The notes: generated from the sequence alone by a model not told the origin. 64,000 nt of DNA from Paraflavitalea pollutisoli (GCF_029360705.1 NZ_JARKMX010000008.1:2596202-2660201), one strand, 5' to 3'; positions 51,219 through 60,466 are shown, counted from the first letter of the stretch. Numbers and translations: made by a program.

Positions 51219-53615
51219 ATGGCTACATCTACCCAAGACCAGGCGTTGACCTGCGCCCATTGTGGCGAGGATTGTCCGGATAACAAGATCCGGCTGGAGT
51301 CGGCCGTATTTTGTTGCAGCGGCTGCCAGACCGTGTATCAGTTATTGAACCAGGTAGGTCTCTGCGACTATTACCAGCTCAATCAACAACCGGGATCGAG
51401 CCAGCGCATACCGGTGCGCAAGGATAAATTCTCCTTTCTCGACGATGCCGGCATTGCGCAACAACTTGTCAGCTTTCAGAACGACACGCAAACACGGGTC
51501 AGTTTTTATCTGCCCCATATACATTGCAGCAGCTGCCTGTACCTGCTGGAAAACCTGCGTAAAATGCAGGACGGCATCTTATCTTCCCGCGTTGATTTTA
51601 CCCGCAAAGAGGTCACTATAGCATTCGATCACCGGCGTGTATCGTTGCGCCGTGTGGCAGAATTGCTGACAGCAACGGGCTATGAACCTTATATCAGCTT
51701 ATCCTCCATGAAGGGCGTGAAGCCGGGGGTAGACCGGTCGCTGATCTACCGGCTGGGCATAGCAGGTTTTTGCTTTGCCAATATCATGCTGATGAGCTTT
51801 CCCGAATACCTGGGCCTGGAACGTGCCGAGCGCTCCCTGCAAGGCATGTTTCGCCTGCTGAACTTCGTACTGGCGCTCCCCGTATTCTTCTATAGCGCCT
51901 TTCCCTTTTTTGAGTCGGGCTGGAAGGGACTGCGGCACCGCTTCCTCAATATCGATGCCCCCATTGCGCTGGCCGTGCTCATCACTTTTGGGCGCAGTGT
52001 GTATGAGGTGATCTCAGGTACAGGCGCCGGTTATTTCGATTCGATGTCGGGCATTGTATTTTTTATGCTGGCGGGCAAGGTGATGCAAGACAAGACCTAC
52101 CGGCAACTGTCCTTCGACCGGGATTATACGTCCTGGTTCCCGGTAGCCGTGTCTGTAATTAAAGACGAAGTGGAAACGCCGGTAGCCCTGCCGGATATCA
52201 AGGCGGGCGACACCTTACTCATACACCATGGAGAACTGATACCTGCCGATGGCATCCTGACGCGTGGGCAAGGATTGATCGACTATAGTTTCGTGACGGG
52301 CGAATCGGCGCCAGTGGTTCGTGAGATGGGCGAGCTGGTATATGCGGGTGGCCGTCAGCAAGGCGCCAATATGGAATTACTCGTTACGCGGGAAGTGGCC
52401 CAAAGCTACCTGACGCAGCTGTGGAACCGTGAGGCTCAGCACACCAAAACAGATAAGGACAAAGATTCTTTCGTACACCTGTTGAGTCAATATTTTACCT
52501 GGGTGGTGTTTGGCATCGCCGCCGTGACCGCTACCTTCTGGGCATTCAAAGACCCATCGGTGATCTGGAATGCCGTGACGGCCATCCTGATCGTGGCCTG
52601 CCCTTGTGCCTTGCTGCTGTCGGGCACCTTCACCAATGGCAATATCCTGCGCATACTGGGTCGCAACCGTTTTTACCTGCGGGATGCACAGGCCATCGAA
52701 GACATTGCCGACATCAACCATATTGTATTTGACAAGACGGGCACGCTGACAGCGGCCCAGGAAATGGAGATACATTTTGAAGGGGCTTCCCTCACTGCCC
52801 ACCAGGAAATGCTGGTGAGTATACTGGCCTCGCAAAGTCAACACCCACTCACCCGATCACTGGCAGCACAACTGCCGCGTAAGGCGGGATTGGAAGTAAC
52901 GCAGTTTCGCGAACTGACCGGCCGTGGCATAGAAGGTTATATAGAGGGGGTGCACCTGCGGCTGGGTTCGCGGGCATTTGCCGGCAATGGCAGCAATCAA
53001 TTGCTGGGTGGCAGCCGGGTGTATGTCACCTTCGATGGGCGGCTGGCGGGCTCTTACGTGTTTACCCACCATTACCGCGCAGGCATTCAACCACTGATCG
53101 ATCAATTGCGATCTAGGTATTCTCTGTCGCTGCTGAGTGGCGACAATAGCAGCGAGGAAAGCAACCTGCGCAATATGCTGGGCCCGTATGCCGACCTGCG
53201 CTTTCAGCAGCAACCACCAGACAAACTACACTATATCGAGGAACTGCAAACCCGCCGTAAGCGGGTGATGATGATCGGTGACGGCCTCAATGACGCGGGC
53301 GCCTTGCAGCAAAGTGATGTGGGCATTGCGCTGGCAGAGAATACCAATCATTTTACACCGGCGAGTGATGCGATCCTCGAGGCGCGTCAACTGCCTTTGC
53401 TGAACCGCTTCATCAGGCTGTGCCGCGCCAACCGCCGGATCATTCTGGCGAGCTTTTGCCTGTCGATTCTTTACAATGTGATCGGAGTCTTCTTTGCGGT
53501 GCAGGGACATCTATCGCCCATGATCGCAGCCATCCTGATGCCATCAAGCAGTTTGAGCATATTGCTGATCACGTATGGCAGCAGTCAGTTGGCGGCGCGG
53601 AGGCTGAAGTTGTGA
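51219..53615 (+). CDS. ccoI: CcoI/FixI copper-translocating P-type ATPase
   Basis: Encodes 798 residues. The N-terminus has a zinc-ribbon-like CAHCGEDCPDNKI...CCSGCQTVY (about residues 11-40), then an HMA domain with HCSSC (about 102). The membrane region contains the CPC motif (IVACPCALLLSG, about 463-473), then the phosphorylation motif DKTGTLT (about 507-513) and GDGLNDAGAL (about 686). CcoI supplies copper for cytochrome cbb3 oxidase assembly. It leads the ccoI-ccoS-ccoNO-ccoQ-ccoP unit, though a second promoter seems to precede ccoS. Confidence 0.95.
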   Translation: MATSTQDQALTCAHCGEDCPDNKIRLESAVFCCSGCQTVYQLLNQVGLCDYYQLNQQPGSSQRIPVRKDKFSFLDDAGIAQQLVSFQNDTQTRVSFYLPHIHCSSCLYLLENLRKMQDGILSSRVDFTRKEVTIAFDHRRVSLRRVAELLTATGYEPYISLSSMKGVKPGVDRSLIYRLGIAGFCFANIMLMSFPEYLGLERAERSLQGMFRLLNFVLALPVFFYSAFPFFESGWKGLRHRFLNIDAPIALAVLITFGRSVYEVISGTGAGYFDSMSGIVFFMLAGKVMQDKTYRQLSFDRDYTSWFPVAVSVIKDEVETPVALPDIKAGDTLLIHHGELIPADGILTRGQGLIDYSFVTGESAPVVREMGELVYAGGRQQGANMELLVTREVAQSYLTQLWNREAQHTKTDKDKDSFVHLLSQYFTWVVFGIAAVTATFWAFKDPSVIWNAVTAILIVACPCALLLSGTFTNGNILRILGRNRFYLRDAQAIEDIADINHIVFDKTGTLTAAQEMEIHFEGASLTAHQEMLVSILASQSQHPLTRSLAAQLPRKAGLEVTQFRELTGRGIEGYIEGVHLRLGSRAFAGNGSNQLLGGSRVYVTFDGRLAGSYVFTHHYRAGIQPLIDQLRSRYSLSLLSGDNSSEESNLRNMLGPYADLRFQQQPPDKLHYIEELQTRRKRVMMIGDGLNDAGALQQSDVGIALAENTNHFTPASDAILEARQLPLLNRFIRLCRANRRIILASFCLSILYNVIGVFFAVQGHLSPMIAAILMPSSSLSILLITYGSSQLAARRLKL

Positions 53616-53716
53616 AGAAAGGCAACAAGGCAGCAAGGCATCGAGGCAACTGAGGAAAGGCAGGAAGAGAAGGCAACGAGGCAACAAGGCACAAAGGCAA
53701 CGAGGGGGAAAAGGCA
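53616..53716. repeat. AGGCA repeat array B
   Basis: About 11 degenerate AGGCA-type units of 8-9 bp directly after the ccoI stop codon, running into the terminator at 53709. Same family as arrays at 40195, 59166 and 62956. Confidence 0.75.
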
Positions 53717-53745
53717 GGCTCTTTCGGGCCCGCCTTTTCTTTTTT
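53709..53745 (+). terminator. Intrinsic terminator of ccoI
   Basis: AAAAGGC/GCCTTTT stem extended by GGC/GCC across one A/C mismatch, then C and T6. The left arm overlaps the last unit of repeat array B. Confidence 0.75.
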
Positions 53746-53779
53746 AATGCGGGCAACTGTTAAAGCACATGACATACAC

Positions 53780-53793
53780 CTGACAAATATCAG
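53780..53793 (+). promoter_or_regulatory. FNR-like palindrome upstream of ccoS
   Basis: CTGAC-aaat-ATCAG. Its centre is 51.5 bp upstream of TACTTTTG (53838-53845), an exact TAnnTTTG. This is the promoter expected for ccoS-ccoNO-ccoQ-ccoP, since ccoI has its own terminator. Confidence 0.65.
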
Positions 53794-53865
53794 TTTCTAC
53801 CATAAGGTAAGTCATCCTCATTCCTTTGGTCGCGGGATACTTTTGAGGCGTCAACCTTCTTACTT

Positions 53866-54018
53866 ATGACAGTGATCATTCTCTTACTAGGTGTCAGTAT
53901 TTCCGTGTCGGCCATCTTCCTGGCAGGCTTTATCTGGAGTGTCCGCCACAAACAATACGACGACGAGTTTTCACCACCTGTACGCATCTTATTTGATGAC
54001 AAACCCAAAGAAGTATAA
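53866..54018 (+). CDS. ccoS: CcoS cytochrome cbb3 oxidase maturation protein
   Basis: Encodes 50 residues. One membrane helix near the N-terminus (VIILLLGVSISVSAIFLAGFIWSV) is followed by the typical RHKQYDDEFSPPVRILFDD motif, in which the QYDD(x)2-P-RIL pattern is diagnostic of CcoS. It is needed for assembly of cbb3 oxidase with copper and haem. It starts 21 bp after the -7 element and ends 3 bp before ccoNO. Confidence 0.9.
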   Translation: MTVIILLLGVSISVSAIFLAGFIWSVRHKQYDDEFSPPVRILFDDKPKEV

Positions 54019-54021
54019 ATC

Positions 54022-56211
54022 ATGATCGCGACTGAAAACATGGCTGTTCCCGAACAGCGAACTACTGCCCCTGCCCTACCGGTAGACAAATTCTCTTATG
54101 ACAACACAACCGTTAAATGGTTTGCCTATGCAGTGCTGTTCTGGAGCATTGTGGGCATGCTGGCAGGACTCTGGGCATCTATTTCTCTTTTCTACCCCGG
54201 CATCAACCTGGGATTACCTGCCACCACCTTTGGCCGTATGCGTCCGGTACATACCAATGCCGTGATCTTCGCCTTTGTCGGCAACGGTATCTTCATGGGT
54301 GTATATTATTCTTTACAAAGGCTGTGTAAGGCCCGGATGTTCAGCGATACGCTGAGCAAGATCCATTTCTGGGGCTGGCAGCTGATCATCGTAGCCGGCG
54401 CGCTGACCTTATGGGCCGGCTTTACGACCGGTAAAGAATATGCCGAACTGGAATGGCCCATCGACATCGCGATCACCCTGGTATGGGTACTCTTTGGCAT
54501 CAACATCTTCGGTACGATCATCAAACGCCGCGAAAGTCACCTGTACGTTGCGATCTGGTTCTATATCGCTACCTGGGTTACCGTCGCGATGCTGCACATC
54601 GTCAACTCTTTCGAATTACCCGTTTCTATCCTGAAAAGTTATAGCTGGTATGCCGGTGTACAGGATGCGCTGGTGCAATGGTGGTATGGCCACAATGCGG
54701 TGGCTTTCTTCCTCACCACGCCCTACCTTGGACTGATGTATTATTTTCTGCCGAAGGCGGCTAACCGGCCCGTCTATTCTTACCGGCTTTCGATCATTCA
54801 CTTCTGGGCCCTGATCTTTATCTATATCTGGGCGGGACCTCACCACCTGTTGTATACCTCCCTGCCCGACTGGGCACAATCACTCGGGGTAGTATTCTCC
54901 GTGATGCTGATCGCGCCCAGCTGGGGTGGCATGCTGAACGGATTGTTCACGCTCCGTGGCGCCTGGGACAAGGTACGCGAAGAACCTGTGCTGAAGTTCC
55001 TGGTGGTAGCCATCACCTGTTACGGTATGGCCACTTTTGAAGGTCCCATGCTGAGCCTGAAGAATGTCAATGCCATCTCGCACTTCACCGACTGGACGAT
55101 TGCGCACGTACACGTGGGCGCCCTGGGCTGGAATGGTTTCTTGACCTTCGGCGTGTTGTACTGGATCATCCCGAAGATGTGGAATACACCGCTCTACTCG
55201 AAAAAACTGGCGGGCACCCACTTCTGGATCGGCACCATCGGTATCGTACTGTACGCAATCCCTCTGTACTGGGCCGGCTTTGCGCAAAGCATGATGTGGA
55301 AGAACTTTACCGAAGAAGGTCAGTTGAAGTTTCAGTTCCTGGAGACCGTTACCCACGTGATCCCCCTATACATCACCCGCAGCATCGGTGGGGCACTGTA
55401 TATCGCCGGTGCATTCATCATGGTATACAACCTGCGTAAGACCATTAAGCAGGGTTCTTTCATCGCCAATGAGGCCGCAGAAGCAGCGCCCCTGGCCAAA
55501 GAAGTGGTTACCCACGGTAAACAACACTGGCATCGCTGGATTGAAAAACGCCCCATGCAAATGCTTGTATTCAGCCTGATCGCCGTCGCCATCGGTGGCA
55601 TCCTGGAGATGGTGCCCACCTTCCTTGTGAAGTCGAATGTGCCCTCGCTGAGTAGTGTAAAACCGTATACGCCGCTGGAACTGCATGGCCGCGACATCTA
55701 TATCCGCGAAGGCTGTTATACCTGCCATTCGCAAATGGTACGTCCTTTCCGGGATGAGGTAGCGCGGTATGGCGAATACTCCAAGGCTGGTGAGTTTGTA
55801 TACGATCACCCCTTTCAGTGGGGTTCCAAACGCACCGGTCCCGATCTGGCACGCCTCGGCGGCAAGTATCCCGACAGCTGGCACTACAACCACATGCTCG
55901 ACCCGCAGAGTATGTCGCCTGGCTCGATCATGCCTACCTATGGCTGGCTGCTCGACGACAAGATCGATACGGCCCGTACGGCTCCGATGATCCGTGCGAT
56001 GCAGACACTCGGGGTGCCTTATCCCGCAGGCTATGATCAGCAAGCCAACAGAGACCTGCTGCTGCAGGCCGACGAGATCAAACTGAGCCTGGCCGGTGAC
56101 AAGATCAAAACCAACAACCAGCAGGAGATCATCGCGCTGATCGCTTACCTGCAACGGCTGGGCAAAGACATCAAGGCTATGCCGAAGGAAGCAACCGCCG
56201 GCAATGAATAA
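54022..56211 (+). CDS. ccoNO: Fused cbb3 cytochrome oxidase subunits I and II (CcoN-CcoO)
   Basis: Encodes 729 residues. The CcoN half (1-475) has about 12 membrane helices and the haem and copper ligand histidines in RPVHTNAV, WWYGHNAVAFF, AGPHHLLYTSLP and HFTDWTIAHVHVGALGWNG. The CcoO half carries CYTCH (565-569) and the axial Met in SPGSIMPTYGW. The NO fusion is the usual Bacteroidota form. It is the high-affinity terminal oxidase catalytic core. ATG at 54022 is 3 bp from the ccoS stop. Confidence 0.96.
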   Translation: MIATENMAVPEQRTTAPALPVDKFSYDNTTVKWFAYAVLFWSIVGMLAGLWASISLFYPGINLGLPATTFGRMRPVHTNAVIFAFVGNGIFMGVYYSLQRLCKARMFSDTLSKIHFWGWQLIIVAGALTLWAGFTTGKEYAELEWPIDIAITLVWVLFGINIFGTIIKRRESHLYVAIWFYIATWVTVAMLHIVNSFELPVSILKSYSWYAGVQDALVQWWYGHNAVAFFLTTPYLGLMYYFLPKAANRPVYSYRLSIIHFWALIFIYIWAGPHHLLYTSLPDWAQSLGVVFSVMLIAPSWGGMLNGLFTLRGAWDKVREEPVLKFLVVAITCYGMATFEGPMLSLKNVNAISHFTDWTIAHVHVGALGWNGFLTFGVLYWIIPKMWNTPLYSKKLAGTHFWIGTIGIVLYAIPLYWAGFAQSMMWKNFTEEGQLKFQFLETVTHVIPLYITRSIGGALYIAGAFIMVYNLRKTIKQGSFIANEAAEAAPLAKEVVTHGKQHWHRWIEKRPMQMLVFSLIAVAIGGILEMVPTFLVKSNVPSLSSVKPYTPLELHGRDIYIREGCYTCHSQMVRPFRDEVARYGEYSKAGEFVYDHPFQWGSKRTGPDLARLGGKYPDSWHYNHMLDPQSMSPGSIMPTYGWLLDDKIDTARTAPMIRAMQTLGVPYPAGYDQQANRDLLLQADEIKLSLAGDKIKTNNQQEIIALIAYLQRLGKDIKAMPKEATAGNE

Positions 56212-56241
56212 CCACCTTACTCACCATAATTCACCACGATC

Positions 56242-56409
56242 ATGAAATTCATACACTATATCGAGAAGATCAGCGGGGTCAGCATTTACGGACTAAGCTC
56301 GTTCCTGATCTTCGGCATCTTCTTCCTGCTGATGCTGACCTGGGCCCTCAAAGCCGACAAAAAGATGATCGACGAGATCAGCCGTATCCCTCTTGACCAA
56401 TCTCTATAA
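56242..56409 (+). CDS. ccoQ: CcoQ-like small subunit
   Basis: Encodes 55 residues (too short to be prominent). One membrane helix (SGVSIYGLSSFLIFGIFFLLMLTWAL) followed by KADKKMIDEISRIPLD, the pattern of Bacteroidota CcoQ. It sits 30 bp after ccoNO and 9 bp before ccoP in the same operon. Confidence 0.8.
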   Translation: MKFIHYIEKISGVSIYGLSSFLIFGIFFLLMLTWALKADKKMIDEISRIPLDQSL

Positions 56410-56418
56410 CTACCGATC

Positions 56419-57636
56419 ATGAGCAAATCATCCATACAACCCGAACGCTTCCGAATGTACCGTAGTATGCGCAAATCTTTTCTGCTGGCAGGTAGCCTGC
56501 TGAGTGCTCCGGCCTTGTGGGCCCAGGCTCCTGTGCCCTCTTCGATCAACGACCCCTTCGTCGTCATCATGATCATCATCATGGCGGTGCTGGCCCTGCT
56601 CATTGCCCTGCTGGCTTATGTGGTGCTGGGCAGTGCGGAGATCTTCCGCGACAAGCAAAAGCAGGAAGAGGCCCTGGCCCCCGAAGGGGTGGTACCCACC
56701 AATGGCGTGGAGTCTGTTCAAAAAAAAAGTCAGGGTGCGGGTCCTGTGCTGTCTGTCGTTGCGCTGCTGATGCTGGCCCTGCCAGTCATGGCGCAGGACA
56801 CTGAAGTAACTACCGCCGCGGTGAATGGCTATCGGTTATCGGACACGGCTTTTTATACCATGACGAGTGTGATCTTCCTGGAGCTGGTCGTGATCGGGGT
56901 ATTGCTGTACAACCTCAATATTCTGCTGGGCATCCGCCGCAAGAAGAAGCTGGCTGCCATTGCTGCAAAACCCACCGTAAGTTGGTGGGACAAGATGAAC
57001 AAGTTTAAACCCGTAGAGCAGGAATCGGACATCGACCTCGGCCACGACTACGACGGTATCCGCGAGCTCGACAATCGCCTTCCACCCTGGTGGCTCTATG
57101 GGTTCTATGTGTGCGTGCTCTTTGCCATCGTGTACCTGTGGCGCTACCATGTATCGCACAGCGCGCCCTCCAGCCTGCAGGAGTATGAAATGGCCGTGCG
57201 GGAAGCGGAAGTCAAGAAAGCCGCCTTTCTCGCCAAAGCCGCGAACAATGTTGACGAGCATTCGGTGAAACTGTTGACTGCCGTCAGTGACCTGGATGCC
57301 GGGCAGAAAACATTCGTATCACTTTGTGCCGCCTGTCATGGTAAAGCCGGCGAAGGCGTAGTAGGACCTAACCTGACCGATGGTTACTGGTTACATGGTG
57401 GCAGCATCAACGATATTTTCAAGACCATTAAATACGGTGTACCGGAAAAAGGAATGAAGAGCTGGAAAGATGATTTTTCTCCGGTACAGATCGCACAACT
57501 CGCCAGCTATATTCATTCGCTGGCCGGCACCAATCCGCCGAACGGCAAAGCACCACAAGGTGAACTGTACCAAGCAGCTGGTGTGGATACCACAGGAGAT
57601 GCGCCAGCGACGGATAGTGCAACAGCGGTAAAATAG
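56419..57636 (+). CDS. ccoP: CcoP-type diheme-subunit homologue, monohaem, with N-terminal extension
   Basis: Encodes 405 residues. The N-terminus is a signal-like segment (SFLLAGSLLSAPALWAQ) and one helix (VVIMIIIMAVLALLIALLAY), then a second signal-like segment (VVALLMLALPVMAQ), another helix (VIFLELVVIGVLLYNLNILLG), the CcoP motif ELDNRLPPWWLYGFYVCVLFAIVYL and a single haem-binding CAACH (about 303). Classical CcoP has two CxxCH motifs; here only one is present. It transfers electrons to CcoO. The tandem signal-like parts suggest fusion or duplication at the N-terminus. Confidence 0.92.
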   Translation: MSKSSIQPERFRMYRSMRKSFLLAGSLLSAPALWAQAPVPSSINDPFVVIMIIIMAVLALLIALLAYVVLGSAEIFRDKQKQEEALAPEGVVPTNGVESVQKKSQGAGPVLSVVALLMLALPVMAQDTEVTTAAVNGYRLSDTAFYTMTSVIFLELVVIGVLLYNLNILLGIRRKKKLAAIAAKPTVSWWDKMNKFKPVEQESDIDLGHDYDGIRELDNRLPPWWLYGFYVCVLFAIVYLWRYHVSHSAPSSLQEYEMAVREAEVKKAAFLAKAANNVDEHSVKLLTAVSDLDAGQKTFVSLCAACHGKAGEGVVGPNLTDGYWLHGGSINDIFKTIKYGVPEKGMKSWKDDFSPVQIAQLASYIHSLAGTNPPNGKAPQGELYQAAGVDTTGDAPATDSATAVK

Positions 57637-57747
57637 GTTCAACAAAACCACTGTCAGACGCACGCCAGGATCGTAGGGTCACATGAGAAAAATACAGCAG
57701 CAGATCGTGTACCAGGATCATAGGGTTTCATTGTATTAAGTATTCTT

Positions 57748-59166
57748 ATGCCAACAGCAGATAACATAACAATGAGGGATGCATCGGACGAAAGTTTCCG
57801 GGACCGGATCGCTACCGTAGATGCGAAAGGAAAGCGGAAGTGGGTATTTGCGCAGCAGCCCAAAGGGCGTTTGTATCGCTGGCGTACGCTGGTCAGCTGG
57901 GTTTTCTTTGCGTTGTTCATCGGTCTACCCTTTATCCATATCGATGGCAGGCCCTTGTTCCTCTTCAATATCCCCCAGGCCCGCTTTATCATTTTCGGCA
58001 AAGTATTCTGGCCCCAGGATTTCTTCATCTTCGGGCTCACGACGGTGACCTTTGTCATCTTCGTTGTGCTGTTTACTGCTGCCTTTGGGCGACTGTTCTG
58101 TGGGTGGGTTTGTCCGCAGACCATCTTCATGGAGATGGTGTTTCGCCGGCTCGAATACCTGATCGAAGGCAGTGCTGCTTACCAGAAGCTGCAACAGGGC
58201 AAACCCTGGACTACTGAAAGAATTGTACGCCGTACCGGCAAACACATAGCTTTCTATATCCTGTCGTTTATCATCGCAAACCTCTTCCTCGCCTATATCA
58301 TTGGCATCAAAGAATTGTATAAGATCGTTATCGAACCGGTGAGTCAGCATATTGGCGCCCTGTTTTCCCTTGCCCTGTTCTCAGGCGTATTCTATGCGGT
58401 GTACGCGTTCTTCCGTGAGCAAGCTTGTACCGTGGTTTGTCCTTATGGAAGACTGCAGGGCGTGTTGCTGGACAAGAACTCAATGGTGGTGGCCTACGAC
58501 TACAAACGTGGTGAACCCCGTGGCAAGTTGAAGAAAAAGCCCATCCTCGACACCGGCGACTGCATCGACTGTTTTCAATGCGTGAAGGTGTGCCCTACTG
58601 CTATCGATATCCGCAACGGGACGCAGATGGAGTGTGTGGGATGTACCGCCTGTATCGATGCGTGTAATGCCATGATGACCGCGGTGGGCAAACCAGAAGG
58701 ACTGATCCGGTATGCCTCCGAGAACGGCATTGCGAAGAAAGAGCCTTTACACTATACCACCCGGATGAAACTGTATACCGGTCTGCTGGCGGTGCTGGTA
58801 GTATTGCTCACCATTCTACTCATGACCCGCAAAGACATCGATACCACCATTATGCGTACGCCTGGTATGCTGTACCAGGAGCGCGGCACCGACAGTGTAT
58901 CGAACCTTTACAATATCAAGGTGGCGAATAAAACGACCACCACCTTCCCACTACGTTTGGTATTGGAAGATGTGCCCGGCCATATCGAAGTGATTGGTGG
59001 TCACGCAATCACCGTGAAAAAGGAAGATGAGGGATCCGGCTCTTTCTTCGTGGTATTGCCATTGAAGGCAATCAAGGAACGCAAGCAGTCTATCCGTATC
59101 GGGCTGTATGAGGGGGATCGGAAGATCGACGTGGTGAAGACGAATTTTCTGGGGCCTGTGGAGTAG
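57748..59166 (+). CDS. ccoG: CcoG/FixG cytochrome oxidase accessory protein
   Basis: Encodes 472 residues: an N-terminal basic segment, about five membrane helices, two 4Fe-4S motifs (CIDCFQCVKVCP from residue 272 and CVGCTACIDAC about 295-305), and a C-terminal FixG Ig-like domain (about 380-472). A GWVCPQT motif in the membrane part is typical. CcoG reduces or delivers copper during cbb3 assembly. A 111-bp gap follows ccoP; no FNR-like site was found there, so read-through from ccoP is likely. Confidence 0.95.
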   Translation: MPTADNITMRDASDESFRDRIATVDAKGKRKWVFAQQPKGRLYRWRTLVSWVFFALFIGLPFIHIDGRPLFLFNIPQARFIIFGKVFWPQDFFIFGLTTVTFVIFVVLFTAAFGRLFCGWVCPQTIFMEMVFRRLEYLIEGSAAYQKLQQGKPWTTERIVRRTGKHIAFYILSFIIANLFLAYIIGIKELYKIVIEPVSQHIGALFSLALFSGVFYAVYAFFREQACTVVCPYGRLQGVLLDKNSMVVAYDYKRGEPRGKLKKKPILDTGDCIDCFQCVKVCPTAIDIRNGTQMECVGCTACIDACNAMMTAVGKPEGLIRYASENGIAKKEPLHYTTRMKLYTGLLAVLVVLLTILLMTRKDIDTTIMRTPGMLYQERGTDSVSNLYNIKVANKTTTTFPLRLVLEDVPGHIEVIGGHAITVKKEDEGSGSFFVVLPLKAIKERKQSIRIGLYEGDRKIDVVKTNFLGPVE

Positions 59167-59261
59167 AAAGGCAACAAGGCATCAAGGCAACGAGGAAAGG
59201 CGTGAAGGCGGAGGAGAGGCATCGAGGCACATAGGCAATCCCGCCATGCGGCGGGACAGGC
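59166..59261. repeat. AGGCA repeat array C
   Basis: About 9 AGGCA-type units after the ccoG stop codon, with the hairpin module TCCCGC-CATGCG-GCGGGA at about 59238-59255, which pairs by compensatory changes relative to array A. Same family as arrays A, B and D. Confidence 0.75.
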
Positions 59262-59322
59262 TATAAAAGAACAACAGCGTGGTAATGAGGGACAGGATTG
59301 TCATACAATTAAATCTACCGTT

Positions 59323-59760
59323 ATGAATTGGGGTAACAAATTATTACTGGTGTTTGCAGGTTTTGGCAGCTTCATGGGTTTTATGGTGTACCGCTGTATG
59401 CAGTCGCCGGTGAACCTGGTTGCTAAAGAATACTACCGTGACGAACTGGCCTATCAACAAGTGATCGACGGCAAGGCACTCGCGCGGCAACTCAGCAGCG
59501 AAGTGCAGGTGCAGCAATCTACCGACTCTATCCGCATTCAACTACCTGCAGAAATGAAAGCACAGGCCATCAAAGGACAGGTATTGTTTTATTGTGCCGC
59601 GGACTCCCGCAAAGACCGCCACTTCGACCTGCAGCCCGATGACGCTGCCCTGCAACGCCTACCCAACAAACTGGTATTACCCGGTCAGTATATGGTTAAA
59701 GTAGACTGGCTGGTGGGTGATGCCCGTTATTACTCCGAAACTCCCTTCACTGTTCAGTAA
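59323..59760 (+). CDS. ccoH: CcoH/FixH-like protein
   Basis: Encodes 145 residues: an N-terminal helix (LLLVFAGFGSFMGFMVYRCMQ), then YYRDELAYQQVIDGKALARQLSSE, then a periplasmic beta domain. The CMQSPVNLVAKEYYRDELAYQ stretch is the FixH hallmark. CcoH takes part in cbb3 assembly and stability. It ends 1 bp before the next gene's ATG. Confidence 0.9.
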   Translation: MNWGNKLLLVFAGFGSFMGFMVYRCMQSPVNLVAKEYYRDELAYQQVIDGKALARQLSSEVQVQQSTDSIRIQLPAEMKAQAIKGQVLFYCAADSRKDRHFDLQPDDAALQRLPNKLVLPGQYMVKVDWLVGDARYYSETPFTVQ

Positions 59761-59761
59761 T

Positions 59762-60466
59762 ATGTGGCCCATCTTTACCAGTGGTGTTGTTTTGGGTCTC
59801 TTCAGCAGCCTGCATTGTGTTGGCATGTGCGGGCCGCTGGTCATGGCTTTACCGCTTGCCGGGCAATCAACCCGGCGGCGGCTTTTATCCATGACCTTGT
59901 ACCATGGTGGCCGGCTACTCACCTACTCGCTGCTTGGACTTGCCTTTGGACTGGCAGGCCGTCGCCTGCAACTGGCGGGGTGGCAACAGGGTTTCTCCAT
60001 CGGTCTGGGCATCCTGCTGCTGGCAGCCTGCCTGTTCTCCCTGGTACATCATCAACTGGCCTCCTTCGCACCTATTGCTGCTTTTCAACGCCTGGTCACG
60101 CAATTGAACATACGCCTGTGGCAGGCACCTAAACGTTATGGATTCCTGTTGCTGGGTATGGCCAATGGCCTGCTGCCCTGCGGCCTCGTGTACCTGGCAG
60201 TAGCAGCAGCACTCACCACCGGACATGTCGGCATGAGCAGCCTGTTTATGGCTTGCTTTGGCCTGGGTACCCTGCCCGCCCTGTTGGCCGTCGGCTACGG
60301 TGGTATACGACTTAACCTTCATTGGCGCACGCGCTTCCGGAAAGCCGTGCCTGTTGTAATGATGACGATGGGTATTTTATTAATCCTTCGCGGGCTGGAC
60401 CTCAACATTCCTTTTATCAGTCCCCCCTTGCCGCAGGTGCCTACCAACAGCGCTTCCTGCCACTAG
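59762..60466 (+). CDS. Sulfite exporter TauE/SafE-family protein (COG2836)
   Basis: Encodes 234 residues from the ATG at 59762; a start at 59717 would overlap ccoH. Six membrane helices, with the metal-like motif SLHCVGMCGPLVMALP at the N-terminus and LGMANGLLPCGLVYLAVAAALTTG in the middle. COG2836 proteins near cbb3 genes are thought to move or bind copper/thiols for oxidase assembly. It is 1 bp from ccoH. The stop overlaps that of the convergent kinase gene by 4 bp. Confidence 0.88.
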   Translation: MWPIFTSGVVLGLFSSLHCVGMCGPLVMALPLAGQSTRRRLLSMTLYHGGRLLTYSLLGLAFGLAGRRLQLAGWQQGFSIGLGILLLAACLFSLVHHQLASFAPIAAFQRLVTQLNIRLWQAPKRYGFLLLGMANGLLPCGLVYLAVAAALTTGHVGMSSLFMACFGLGTLPALLAVGYGGIRLNLHWRTRFRKAVPVVMMTMGILLILRGLDLNIPFISPPLPQVPTNSASCH

